Assembly (NCBI RefSeq): GCF_014204545.1
Contig: NZ_JACHLJ010000003.1
Coordinates: forward strand, 124,001-188,000
Reading direction: 5' to 3'
Source of the DNA: Brevundimonas vesicularis
GTDB lineage: Bacteria > Pseudomonadota > Alphaproteobacteria > Caulobacterales > Caulobacteraceae
Length of the DNA: 64,000 bases
In this document: positions 16,993 to 25,342 of the stretch, piece by piece
Numbering within the stretch: position 1 is the first letter of the stretch
Layout: each line of letters begins with the position of its first letter
Position numbers and translations under genes: made by a program
The notes under the pieces: model-generated
Database searches by the model: none
The model's input: only the letters and a program-made list of their open reading frames with translations
What the model was told of the DNA's origin: nothing

Positions 16993-19366
16993 TGTGCACT
17001 CCCTTGGCTGTGAGAAATTCCCGCGCGAATCCGGCCCCTCCGGAGGCGGCGAGAATGTCGTCGATGAGGGTCTGGTCTTCCGGTGCGCTGGCCCCGCACA
17101 AGGCTAGGGCCACGCCGGTCAGGCGCAGGTCGAACAGGCGTCGGCCGCGCGGCTGGCGCCAGTAATATGCCCGCTTGGGCGTGGCGAAGGCGATCAGCTC
17201 GAGCTGGCGGCGGTTCAGGCCGAAGGCCTGGTAGAGCCGTGCCGACGAGGGTTCGAGCGCGCGGGGGTTGGGCAGGAAGACCTGGGTCGGGCAGCTCTCG
17301 ATCAGGCTGGAGGCGATCGGCGAGGCGGCCACGTCGTCCAGGCTCTGAGTCGCGAACACGACGGCGACCCGCTTCTTGCGCAGGGTCTTCAGCCACTCCC
17401 TGATCTTGGCGGCAAAGGCGGTCTCGCCGAGGAAGAGCCAGGCCTCGTCGAGCACCAGCAGCGTGGGCCGACCGTCGAAGCTGCGTTCGAGATGATGGAA
17501 GAGCGCCGCTAGAACCGGAGCCACGGCCGAGGGCGTGGTCATCAGGCTTTCGAGCTCGAAGGTGTCGAAGCGGCTCGGAACGAGCGCCTCGCCCTCTCCG
17601 TCGAGCAGGGCGCCGTGCGGACCTTTGAGTGTCAGGGGCTCCAGCGCCGCAGCGACGGCCTTGTCCTGAACCAGGGCGCAGAAGACGGTCAGAGTGCGCT
17701 GCGGCACGGGGGCGTCGGCCAGGGCCGCGAGCGCCGCCCAGATCTCTTCACGAATCCTTGGAACAGGCTCCAGCCCCGCGAGCCGGACGGTCTCTGCGAT
17801 CCATTCCGACGCCCAGGCCCGTTCGATCTCCTGGTCGATGCGCGCCAGAGGCTGCAGCGAGAACCGCGCGCCGGGCTCCAGTGCACGCCAGCAACCGCCG
17901 GCAGCGAGTGTCGCGGCCCGCGCCGATCGGCCCTTGTCGAAGAACACCACCCGCGCTTCGGGGTAGCGGAACCACTGCAGGGCCAGGAAGGACAGAAGCG
18001 CGCTCTTGCCCGAGCCCGTGGGTCCGACGACCATGGCGTGGCCGACATCGCCAACGTGGAGCACCAGCCGGAAAGGTGTGGATCCCGTCGTCCGGGCCGT
18101 CGCCAGCGGTGGGCCGTCCAGATTGAGGTCCACGGACGGGCCGGCCCAGACCGCCGATACCGGCAGCAGATCGGCCAGGTTCAGCGTCGAGACGAGCGGC
18201 CGGCGGACGTCAGCATAGGGCTCGCCGGGCAGTGAGCCAAGCCAGGCCTCAACGGCGTTCAAATCCTCAATCCGGGCCAGCAAACCTTGGGCGTTCAAGG
18301 CCGCCTCGACGGCTCGCGCCTTGGCGGCAGCGCCCTCTTCCGTCGCATCCAGCACCGTTACCGTGAGGGTGAGATAGCCGAAAGCGCAGGCCTCGGCCCC
18401 CAGGGCAGCGAGCGCCCCATCGCACTCCTCGGTCTTGGAGGCCGCGTCGGTATCGAGGAGCGGCACCTCCTCCTTGGTGATGGCTTCACGCAGGAGAACA
18501 CCGACACCCTTGCGTTTGGCGAACCAGCGCTTCCTCAGCTTGACGATCTCGCGCTCGGCCTCCGGCTTGTCGAGACCGATCCAGCGGGCCGTCCAACGGT
18601 AGGGAAAAGGAAGGGCGCCCAGCGCGTCGAGCAACCCGGGCCGGGTGACCGATGGCAAACCCCGCACGGACACGACCTTGAGCCAGCGATCGCCGAGGCG
18701 TGGGGCGATCCCGCCCGAGAGGTCGGCGTCCGCCAGCCAGGCGTCCAGATACATCGGCGAATCCGGCGCGGCGACCGGGAAGGTCCTGGGCGACACGCAG
18801 TCGTGCAACCAGGTCAGCAGGTCGGTGTCGTCTAGCGGGTCGATCTCGGGAAGGGCGTCCGACAGGAGGTCGAGCGTGGTCGCCGCCTCGCGGGTGAAGA
18901 CCGCCACGGCCTGGCGCCAGTCCGCGCCGCCCTTGGCCAGGCCGTCGAACAGCCAGCGCTCCATTCTCCGCGTCTCGTCGGCCGGCGGCAGCCAGGTCAG
19001 GGCCAGACGAAAATCCGTCTCGAAGGCCGGGTCGCCGGCCTCGAAGCGGCTCCGACGTTCCTCGTCGAGAAGCCAGGCGACATCCAGGTCGAACGCGCTC
19101 TCCGGATAGGGGGCGGCCTCGCGGCGGCGCGCCTCCATATGCAGGCACCAGCCCGTCCCGAGCCGCTTGAGCGCATTGTTCAGACGCGCCCGGACGGCCA
19201 TCAGCTCGTCTTCGGTCGAGGATTCCAGGTCCGGTCCCCGGAACCGAAAAGCCGTCGTGAACGAGCCGTCCTTGTTGAGGACCACGCCCGGCGCGACCAA
19301 GGCGGCCCAGGGCAGGTGGTCGGCCAAGGCCGCCGGGCGTCTGCGATGTTCTTCGAGAAAGCGCAT
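16943..19366 (-). CDS. trbE: TrbE/VirB4 ATPase
   Basis: 807 residues from ATG 19366 (MRFLEEHRRRPAALADHLPW), which is where TrbE proteins start; the open frame extends 33 codons further into trbD. It has a CagE/TrbE N-terminal domain, Walker A GPTGSGKS at 448-455 and Walker B LLVLDEAWLFLG with a downstream KKRVAVVFATQSLDD motif. It powers pilus assembly and substrate passage. Confidence 0.95.
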   Translation of the reverse strand: MRFLEEHRRRPAALADHLPWAALVAPGVVLNKDGSFTTAFRFRGPDLESSTEDELMAVRARLNNALKRLGTGWCLHMEARRREAAPYPESAFDLDVAWLLDEERRSRFEAGDPAFETDFRLALTWLPPADETRRMERWLFDGLAKGGADWRQAVAVFTREAATTLDLLSDALPEIDPLDDTDLLTWLHDCVSPRTFPVAAPDSPMYLDAWLADADLSGGIAPRLGDRWLKVVSVRGLPSVTRPGLLDALGALPFPYRWTARWIGLDKPEAEREIVKLRKRWFAKRKGVGVLLREAITKEEVPLLDTDAASKTEECDGALAALGAEACAFGYLTLTVTVLDATEEGAAAKARAVEAALNAQGLLARIEDLNAVEAWLGSLPGEPYADVRRPLVSTLNLADLLPVSAVWAGPSVDLNLDGPPLATARTTGSTPFRLVLHVGDVGHAMVVGPTGSGKSALLSFLALQWFRYPEARVVFFDKGRSARAATLAAGGCWRALEPGARFSLQPLARIDQEIERAWASEWIAETVRLAGLEPVPRIREEIWAALAALADAPVPQRTLTVFCALVQDKAVAAALEPLTLKGPHGALLDGEGEALVPSRFDTFELESLMTTPSAVAPVLAALFHHLERSFDGRPTLLVLDEAWLFLGETAFAAKIREWLKTLRKKRVAVVFATQSLDDVAASPIASSLIESCPTQVFLPNPRALEPSSARLYQAFGLNRRQLELIAFATPKRAYYWRQPRGRRLFDLRLTGVALALCGASAPEDQTLIDDILAASGGAGFAREFLTAKGVHNVDAVFDAFARPLAAE

Positions 19367-19373
19367 CGGCCCC

Positions 19374-19655
19374 TCACGCGTCCAGATGGCCAGGCAGGGC
19401 GAGGTGTCGCCGGAGCACGTCGAAGAACCGGCGGTCCGCCCTGGCCGCCCACAGGCCGATCGCATGGGCGACGGCCCACCACAGGAGGCCGAGCCACCAG
19501 ATCCGCAGTGCGAGGCCGAGCACCACGGCGATCGTGCCCATGGCGATGGCGTAGTCTCTCGGCATCCCGGCCATGAGGACGGGCTCGGTCAGGGCCTGGG
19601 CGACCGGAAGGTCCCAGCCCTCCGGTCGGCCGTCTTGGAGGGAGCCGGCCATCAT
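19374..19655 (-). CDS. trbD: TrbD/VirB3 membrane protein
   Basis: 93 residues. The start overlaps the trbC stop (ATGA at 19652-19655), and the longer open frame to 19928 is a shadow of trbC. It has the conserved VAQALTEPVLMAGMPRDYAI VirB3 signature and one or two transmembrane helices (AMGTIAVVLGLALRIWWLGLLWW). It is 7 bp upstream of trbE and acts with it at the inner membrane. Confidence 0.9.
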   Translation of the reverse strand: MMAGSLQDGRPEGWDLPVAQALTEPVLMAGMPRDYAIAMGTIAVVLGLALRIWWLGLLWWAVAHAIGLWAARADRRFFDVLRRHLALPGHLDA

Positions 19656-19972
19656 CCGATCTCCGCCCCGCCGGCGAAGCCGAAGAAGTCGAGGAAGAAG
19701 GTCGAGGCCGCGAAGGCGATGCAAAGGCCGAACATGATGCCCAGACCGCGCCGCATCGAGGAACCGTTCTCGCTCATCGCGATCCCGGCGCCGAAGACGA
19801 CCACCGCAACGACCGCTGCGGCCTGGACCACGGGCCCGGTGATGGACTGGACCACCTGCTGGAGCGGCCCTTCCCAGGGCATCCCTGAACCTCCGGCCAG
19901 GGCCGGCCGGGCCATCATCAGGCCGCACGTCATCATCGCGCCGAACAGGCGGCGCCCAAGTCTTCCACGCAT
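19652..19972 (-). CDS. trbC: TrbC/VirB2 major pilin
   Basis: 106 residues: a signal peptide (about 1-27, ending RPALA-GG), then two hydrophobic helices (VVQAAAVVAVVVFGAGIAM and GLGIMFGLCIAFAASTFFLDFFGF) around a short SENGSSMRRG loop, the VirB2/TrbC design. It is the pilus subunit, probably processed by the S26 peptidase at 11403. It is now the first gene of its transcript because the mercury module separates it from trbB. Confidence 0.92.
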   Translation of the reverse strand: MRGRLGRRLFGAMMTCGLMMARPALAGGSGMPWEGPLQQVVQSITGPVVQAAAVVAVVVFGAGIAMSENGSSMRRGLGIMFGLCIAFAASTFFLDFFGFAGGAEIG

Positions 19973-20030
19973 GTCTTGCTTCCTGTGTTCAGCGCGTCTC
20001 AGCGCGATGCATCACATTGCAAGCAAATCT

Positions 20031-20056
20031 ATCCACAGGTTGTCAACTGTGTGGAT
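20031..20056. promoter_or_regulatory. Near-perfect palindrome upstream of trbC (candidate operator)
   Basis: ATCCACAGGTTG and CAACTGTGTGGAT face each other around a single T, with one bulge base. It lies 59 bp upstream of trbC, within a stretch that also carries four GACTTG hexamers (20071, 20115, 20125, 20171) plus partial copies. It could be the control region of the trbC-to-transglycosylase operon. The protein that binds it is unknown. The half-site also resembles a DnaA box with one mismatch. Confidence 0.4.
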
Positions 20057-20241
20057 CGATTATTTTACGCGACTTGCAAACGACTGTCAGACAACTCGAA
20101 AAGACTCAAAATATGACTTGTGATGACTTGTGGTCCAAAAGTCGCCCCGACCTCGATGGCGACTTCCCACGACTTGCGTTTCGTGCCCGACAGCGCTCGT
20201 TGCCAAACGACGCCGCCTCAATTTCAGGTGAAGGATTGGCC

Positions 20242-20345
20242 TCAAGCCAAGACGCTGATTGCGTAGCCGTCGTCACCCAACGGCTCGACGCCGACCACAG
20301 CCTGGACCTTCCGCCCGGTCAGGGCGCGCCAGATGTGGGCATCTA
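20242..20345 (-). pseudogene. trbB: 3' fragment of a second trbB
   Basis: Minus-strand translation gives RKVQAVVGVEP, then GDDGYAISVLA and a stop, aligning with the last 30 or so residues of the intact TrbB encoded at 24386-25342. A hand alignment of about 98 bases gives roughly three quarters identity, so it is not a recent copy but a diverged homologue. The match stops near 20345. It marks the left junction of the mercury module, in the position where the 3' end of trbB is expected next to trbC. Confidence 0.8.
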
Positions 20346-20449
20346 ATCGATCAATGGATGATCGTGCGGCGCGGTGTTCAGAGGAAAATTTGGACGACTG
20401 GCTTCCCCAACCCGACAGATGGCGAAATCGAAAGCGTCCGGTCGTGCCC

Positions 20450-21880
20450 TCAACCGGCGCAGCAAGAGAGTTTGCTGACGTCCTTGTTGAATGTCAGTGC
20501 GGCCAGCTTCAGGCCCTCGACGGTCGTAAGATAGGGGAAGATCGTGTCGGCCAACTGCTCCACCGTCATTCCGCATTTGATCGCCACCGCTGCGGTCTGG
20601 ATGCTGTCGGCCCCTTCCGGCGCTAGAATATGCGCGCCGAGGAGTTGCCGCGTGCTGCGATCCGCCACCAGCTTGATGAGTCCACGCGTGTCCCTGGCTG
20701 CGAGCGCGCGAGGGACATGGTCCAAGGTGATCATCGAGGTCTGGACATCGTGACCAGCCGCGAGGGCCGCAGCTTCCGTCAGTCCCACCGTCGCCACCTG
20801 CGGATCGGTGAAGACGACCGCCGGCATTGCGCGATTGTCGTAGACTTGAGTATCGCCGTTCAGGGCGTTCCTAGCGGCCAGTCGCGCGCCGTAGGCGGCC
20901 ATATAGACGAATTGGTCGCTCCCGGTGACATCGCCCGCGGCGTAGACGCCCGCGCGCGTCGTGCGCATCCGGTCGTCGATAACGATGCCTCCCGTTGGGG
21001 ACATCTGAACGCCCATCTCGGATAGCCCCATCCCCTCGGAGTTAGGAACCCGGCCCGTCGCGTTCAGAACACGCTCCGCGGTGATCGCCCCGGGGCTGCC
21101 GGACTGCGTGAAGGTGAGCGTCACCTCCTCGCCGGACGAGTTGATGGCCCCGTATACGGCCCCCGCCACGACCTTGACACCCTCTTCGGTGAGATAGCGT
21201 TGCAGCGCCTCGCTGATTTCGGGTTCGCCCTCAGGCAATAGCCGGGAGCGGCAGGCGATGGTGACGCGGACGCCCGCCCGGCTGAACATCTGGGCCAGTT
21301 CCGCGCCGATATAGCCGCCGCCGATAACCAGCATCGATCGGGGCAGGGACTCCAGTTCGAGCGCGGTCGTACTGGTCAGGTAGGGCACGGACTCGATGCC
21401 GGAGATCGCTGGAACCCCTGGACGGGAACCTGTCGCGATGATCACCTTATCCGCAGTCAGCCGGACGCCTCCGACTTCCACGCCGCCCTCGATGAGTCTC
21501 GCCGCGCCAGCGTGGTAGGTGATGGCGTCATAGCCCTGCAGCACGTTCTCGTACTTGGCCTGGCGAAGGTCGTCGACCAGTCTGTCCTTCTGGCGAACCG
21601 TCTCGGACCACTCAGCGATGGCGGCCGATGCCCGGACGCCGTCGAAGCGGCTCGCGGCCCGGGCCTGGTGTAGGGGTTCGACCGCCCGGATCATGGCCTT
21701 GGACGGTACGCATCCGACGTTGACGCAAGTTCCGCCTATCGTTCCGTCTCCGACGAGCGCGACCCGAGCGCCCTGTTCCGCCGCCGTGATGGCGGCCGAA
21801 AATCCGGCCGATCCCGCCCCCACCACGACGAGATCGTAGGTCTTGGCGATATCTCGTGAGGGCGTGCAACAATCACTCAT
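20450..21880 (-). CDS. merA: Mercuric reductase
   Basis: 476 residues. It has an N-terminal FAD-binding GAGSAGFSAA motif at 21-30, redox-active Cys52 and Cys57 in GGTCVNVGCVPSK, an NAD(P)H-binding GGGYIGAELAQ, and GVYAAGDV. The C-terminal vicinal Cys pair (KLSCCAG) hands Hg(II) to the active site. It reduces Hg(II) to volatile Hg(0) with NADPH. The N-terminal HMA (NmerA) domain of longer MerA proteins is absent; only a CC pair at residues 4-5 is left. It is the last gene of the merT-merP-merA transcript. Confidence 0.96.
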   Translation of the reverse strand: MSDCCTPSRDIAKTYDLVVVGAGSAGFSAAITAAEQGARVALVGDGTIGGTCVNVGCVPSKAMIRAVEPLHQARAASRFDGVRASAAIAEWSETVRQKDRLVDDLRQAKYENVLQGYDAITYHAGAARLIEGGVEVGGVRLTADKVIIATGSRPGVPAISGIESVPYLTSTTALELESLPRSMLVIGGGYIGAELAQMFSRAGVRVTIACRSRLLPEGEPEISEALQRYLTEEGVKVVAGAVYGAINSSGEEVTLTFTQSGSPGAITAERVLNATGRVPNSEGMGLSEMGVQMSPTGGIVIDDRMRTTRAGVYAAGDVTGSDQFVYMAAYGARLAARNALNGDTQVYDNRAMPAVVFTDPQVATVGLTEAAALAAGHDVQTSMITLDHVPRALAARDTRGLIKLVADRSTRQLLGAHILAPEGADSIQTAAVAIKCGMTVEQLADTIFPYLTTVEGLKLAALTFNKDVSKLSCCAG

Positions 21881-22066
21881 TCGGTCCGGATCCTTCTAAA
21901 TAGACTCTGCCGCTAACAAGGCGGCTTCAAACCCGACAGGCCCGGCCTTCGTCGGATAGCGGCGCGAGCTGGATGTCATCACGATCGTCTGCTGACGCGG
22001 AGACTGACCGCGGGAAACCTGATCGAATGTTAGCCTCGAGGCGTCACGACCGGATGCCGGCAGCCT

Positions 22067-22375
22067 CTATCGGCCCGCCTGAACACGCGCGGGATAGCCG
22101 GCCCTGGTCGATGCGAGCGCAAGGGCGGCAGGCGTCACCCGGGCGTCATCATAGGTCACCATCGCCACGGCCTGTCCAGTCCCGCCCGGGGTCACGGTGA
22201 CGGTCACCGCCGCAACGCCGGGCACGCGCGAGATGGTCCGACGGACGATGGGAGCGCACGTCCCGCAGGACACATTGCTAACGTCGAGCCTCACCGTGCG
22301 TTCGGCGGCCTTGGCGGCATCGGCGGTTGTGAGAGCCGCCGCGAAAACGAGGGCGGTGCGGATTGAAAGGCTCAT
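22067..22375 (-). CDS. merP: MerP-like periplasmic mercury-binding protein
   Basis: 102 residues from the ATG at 22375, which has a TTGGAGA site about 7 bases upstream; a TTG at 22390 is less likely. A signal peptide covers about residues 1-23 (cut near KAA-ER). The HMA domain carries the metal motif NVSCGTCAPIVRRTISRVPGV, a variant of the usual GMTCAAC of MerP. It scavenges periplasmic Hg(II) and passes it to MerT. Confidence 0.88.
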   Translation of the reverse strand: MSLSIRTALVFAAALTTADAAKAAERTVRLDVSNVSCGTCAPIVRRTISRVPGVAAVTVTVTPGGTGQAVAMVTYDDARVTPAALALASTRAGYPARVQAGR

Positions 22376-22397
22376 GATCGTAGTCTCCAAGAAAAAA

Positions 22398-22799
22398 TCA
22401 GGCGCCGATCAGCAGCGGCGCGACATAGGGAAATGCCAGAGCGAGGACGACAAGCAGGGTCGCCGTCCAGAGCGCGATCTTGACGAGGCGGGTCGAGGGA
22501 GGCCGGGCGCAGTTCACCTCTTCGGCGCAGAGGGCCCGCGGCTGACGGTAGACCCGGTAGAAGCCGAGGCTCACGAAGACCACGGCGGCGGCCACGAAAT
22601 AAAGGTGGTAGGGGGCCAACGCCGTGACGTTGCCGATCCATGCTCCGCTGATTCCGAGCGCGAACAAGGTCAGGGGCAATACACAGCAGGAAGTCGCGCC
22701 GATCGCGGCGACAAGTCCTCCGACGGCAAGCCACCTGCGAGCGTTGGGTTTGTCGTTGCGCGCCAAATGTCCGCCGAGTTCTTGCTTGCCGTCTGCCAT
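22398..22799 (-). CDS. merT: MerT-like mercury transporter
   Basis: 133 residues from ATG 22799 (a GTG at 22811 is possible). Three transmembrane helices are visible: WLAVGGLVAAIGATSCCVLPL with the vicinal Cys pair in helix 1, FVAAAVVFVSLGFY, and IALWTATLLVVLALAFPY. A cytoplasmic Cys pair (CAEEVNC) sits between helices 2 and 3. It imports Hg(II) for MerA. It is the first gene of the leftward mer transcript from the promoter at 22834-22864. Confidence 0.9.
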   Translation of the reverse strand: MADGKQELGGHLARNDKPNARRWLAVGGLVAAIGATSCCVLPLTLFALGISGAWIGNVTALAPYHLYFVAAAVVFVSLGFYRVYRQPRALCAEEVNCARPPSTRLVKIALWTATLLVVLALAFPYVAPLLIGA

Positions 22800-22833
22800 T
22801 GACACTCTCACGTCTTCACGGGTCGATACACAC

Positions 22834-22864
22834 TAGGTAGGGTCTGTAGTCACTACAGATACAA
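22834..22864 (-). promoter_or_regulatory. MerR-type promoter/operator of merT-merP-merA
   Basis: Read on the minus strand: a -35-like TTGTAT (22864-22859), a dyad CTGTAG-TGA-CTACAG, and a -10-like TACCTA (22839-22834) with a 19-base spacer. The long spacer with the dyad between the boxes is the hallmark of MerR-activated promoters. It lies in the merT/merR divergent gap. A near-identical copy is at 23487-23517. Confidence 0.85.
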
Positions 22865-22879
22865 GGGGTAAAACGCTTT

Positions 22880-23329
22880 ATGGACAAATCGGCCCTGCGG
22901 GATACGGCCCCACAGCTTCCTATTGGCGAGTTATCCCGGCGGACCGGGGTCAACATCGAAACCGTGCGCTATTACGAGAAGATCGGCCTGATGCCCGCGC
23001 CTGCTCGCAGCAGGGGTGGACACCGCCTCTATGGCCGCGGCCATCTGCTCCGGCTCAATTTCGTGCGCCGGGCCCGGGAGCTTGGGTTCACGCTGAATGA
23101 AATAAGGGATTTGCTCGAACTGGCCGAGCAGCGCGATCTTCCGTGCGCGGAGGCACGCGTGGTCGCCGCCGCCCATCTGGGCGACGTCCGCTCCAAGCTG
23201 GTTGCCCTGAGGAAGATGGAAGAGGTGCTCGTCGAGATGGTCTCGCGCTGCGCCGATGGCACCACGCCGGATTGCCCGATCCTGGAAGCCCTGTTTGATT
23301 CCGAGGCCGGGAGCCGGCCGGCGCGGTGA
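22880..23329 (+). CDS. merR: Mercury-responsive regulator MerR
   Basis: 149 residues. An N-terminal winged HTH (IGELSRRTGVNIETVRYYEKIGLMPAPARSRGGHRLYG) is followed by a dimerisation helix. The three Hg-ligand cysteines of the family are kept: DLPCAEA, then MVSRCADG and TPDCPILEAL. Without metal it holds the 19-bp-spacer promoters closed; with Hg(II) it untwists and activates them. It is divergent from merT. The two matching promoters suggest it controls both merTPA and merC. Confidence 0.93.
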   Translation: MDKSALRDTAPQLPIGELSRRTGVNIETVRYYEKIGLMPAPARSRGGHRLYGRGHLLRLNFVRRARELGFTLNEIRDLLELAEQRDLPCAEARVVAAAHLGDVRSKLVALRKMEEVLVEMVSRCADGTTPDCPILEALFDSEAGSRPAR

Positions 23330-23486
23330 ACGGCCCCTGCCCGCCCGCAGCTTTCAGGATCGGACTTTGTATCCCGCCTCATCCAGGGTTCTGGCCGTTG
23401 ATCTCTGGCGCTGTTCCGTGACGGTGAGCCTCGCCTCACCACGTCACGCAGTCGACTCGACGGATTCTGCAAAGACGAGAACGCTC

Positions 23487-23517
23487 TTGTATCTGTAGGG
23501 ACTACAGACCCTACTCT
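23487..23517 (+). promoter_or_regulatory. Second MerR-type promoter/operator, upstream of merC
   Basis: TTGTAT at 23487-23492, a 19-base spacer carrying the dyad CTGTAG-GGA-CTACAG, and TACTCT at 23512-23517. Over 28 positions it differs from the merT promoter by only one or two bases, but points the other way. It gives merC its own mercury-inducible promoter. Confidence 0.85.
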
Positions 23518-23596
23518 GTTGTCCGAGACGGTCGACACCAGCGCGCTCAACCCTTGCTGGGGTCAGATCGCCGTATCCAGCTCACCGAGGAAAATC

Positions 23597-24007
23597 ATGC
23601 CGGACCAAAAACCCATCACCCGCGCAGCTGACAAGGCGGGCGTAGTCGGCGCGATTGTCGCGGCTATGGGCTGTGCGGCGTGTTTTCCCGCACTCGGCAG
23701 CTTGGCTGCAGCCTTGGGTCTAGGCTTCTTGAGTCAGTATGAAGGGGTCTTCATCCGCTACCTGCTCCCTCTGTTCGCGGTCATCGCGTTGGCCGCCAAT
23801 GTGGCCGGCGGCATGCGCCATCGGCGATGGTCGAGAATGACCCTAGGCATGGTCGGACCTCTGCTGGTATTGGCCGCCGCCTTGCTGATGGCGAGCTTTG
23901 GCTGGCCCACGGCTTGGCTCCTTTACCCAGGGCTGACGTTGATGATCGCTGTGTCGATCTGGGATCTGGTGTCCACGCCGAAAAGGAGGCTCACCGGCGC
24001 GGCTTGA
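23597..24007 (+). CDS. merC: MerC-like mercury transporter
   Basis: 136 residues from the ATG at 23597, preceded by GAGGAAAATC; the open frame also reaches back to 23519 but overlaps the promoter. It has four transmembrane helices, with the MerC hallmark MGCAACFPALGSLAAALGLGFLSQYEG near residue 23 and LMIAVSIWDLVS at the end. It is an inner-membrane importer of Hg(II), usually with or in place of MerT. It is unusual to find it as a separate unit, divergent from merTPA. Confidence 0.93.
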   Translation: MPDQKPITRAADKAGVVGAIVAAMGCAACFPALGSLAAALGLGFLSQYEGVFIRYLLPLFAVIALAANVAGGMRHRRWSRMTLGMVGPLLVLAAALLMASFGWPTAWLLYPGLTLMIAVSIWDLVSTPKRRLTGAA

Positions 24008-24225
24008 GTTCCCTCTCCCCGGTAAAGACGAGCGGATGAGCACCAAGGCCTCTCGTCGTAGGATCACACCCTGCGGCCAACTCATCGTTCGTCAGAACAG
24101 GATCGGTGGTAAGGAGATTCAGAGCGCTGAGTCATGTCCTTGAATCTGCAGGGCCCACAGACTCTATCTCCGTTCCGAAGCGATGCGGCCGGTCTGGTTA
24201 CGCGAGCTAGACCCGAAGAAGTGGC

Positions 24226-24380
24226 GTGAGGACCCAACCTTGGCTGCTGCCTGTCGCCCTTGTTCTAGCGCCGGCCGAATCGGTGCCCATGTCGCTTGGC
24301 GCTGCTGGACTATTTGTCGGCCGACCACGCTGTCGCCCTCGCCGACGGCAAGGTGATCGGCCCCGCCGAATACGTTCGAC
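24226..24380 (+). pseudogene. Decayed 5' fragment resembling an FTR1/cytochrome-type gene
   Basis: From a GTG at 24226 one frame reads a signal-peptide-like QPWLLPVALVLAPAES. A shifted frame from 24296 reads LALLDYLSADHAVALADGKV then GPAEYV, which resembles the N-terminal region shared by bacterial FTR1 iron permease proteins. The reading stops at the trbB 3' end. I infer a truncated, frameshifted remnant at the right junction of the mercury module. The family call is weak. Confidence 0.35.
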
Positions 24381-24385
24381 CAAAA

Positions 24386-25342
24386 TCAGGCCAGGACGCT
24401 GATCGCGTAGCCGTCGTCGCCTGCGGGCTCGACCCCGAGCACAGCTTCGACCTGCCGTCCGGCGGCGGTCCGCCGGATGTGGACAATTCGATCGACCGCC
24501 TGAGCGATCGCCCGGCTCGGCTTACGCGACGAAACTTCGGCAATCAGGTCTTCGATTCTACGCAGAACATCGTCGGCCGAGTTGGCGTGAAGGGTCGACA
24601 GTCCGCCGGGATGGCCCGTGTTCCAGCTCTTCAAGGTCTCCAGCGCTGCCGCCCCGTCGCGCATTTCACCGACGACGATCCGATCGGGTCGCATCCGCAG
24701 CGCGTCACGAACCAGATCGACCACACCGATCGGGATCGGCTGTCGGCGGGTCAACACCGACACAGTGTCCCAGGCTGAACACTGAAGCTCTGGCGTATCT
24801 TCAACGAGAAAGACTCGATCCCGGGCGAAGGCCGGCTCCGCAAGAACGGCGTTGGCGAGGGTGGTCTTGCCGGATCCGGTGCCTCCCGAGATGAGGATGT
24901 TGAGTCGCTGCTCCGCAGCGCCACGCAGCACGACCGCCTGCTGATCGGTCATGGCGCCGTCGCGGACATAGTCTTCGAGACTCCAGATTACAGAAGGTCG
25001 TTTGCGGATCGAAAACGCAGGCGCGCTCGTGACCGGCGGCAGCATGCCCTGAAACCGTTCACCTGTCCCAGGCAGGACTCCAGCGAGCCGGGGATCGTCG
25101 CGCGTTACGGTCTCGCCGACATAGTCTGCGATCAGACGAATGACGCGCTCCCGCGACTCCGCCGACAGCGTCGCGCCTGTATCCCGACGCCCTTCGCCGC
25201 TGCGGTCGAGGATCAGACGGCCATCGGGATTAACGAGGATCTCGACGACCGCCGGCTCGACCAGGGCCGCCAGAATGGTGTCGCCCAATGCATGGCGCAG
25301 CGCCTCGAGCTTGCGCTCGGCGATGATCGGATGGACCGCCAT
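24386..25342 (-). CDS. trbB: TrbB/VirB11 ATPase
   Basis: 318 residues. A hexameric secretion ATPase: N-terminal domain, Walker A GGTGSGKT at 153-160, Asp-box and Walker B (DRIVVGEMRDGAAALE) and His box (GLSTLHANS). It switches the Trb channel between pilus making and DNA transfer. Its ATG overlaps the stop of the CopG-like gene. Downstream on the same strand, trbC should follow, but 4.4 kb of mercury genes intervene. Confidence 0.95.
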   Translation of the reverse strand: MAVHPIIAERKLEALRHALGDTILAALVEPAVVEILVNPDGRLILDRSGEGRRDTGATLSAESRERVIRLIADYVGETVTRDDPRLAGVLPGTGERFQGMLPPVTSAPAFSIRKRPSVIWSLEDYVRDGAMTDQQAVVLRGAAEQRLNILISGGTGSGKTTLANAVLAEPAFARDRVFLVEDTPELQCSAWDTVSVLTRRQPIPIGVVDLVRDALRMRPDRIVVGEMRDGAAALETLKSWNTGHPGGLSTLHANSADDVLRRIEDLIAEVSSRKPSRAIAQAVDRIVHIRRTAAGRQVEAVLGVEPAGDDGYAISVLA

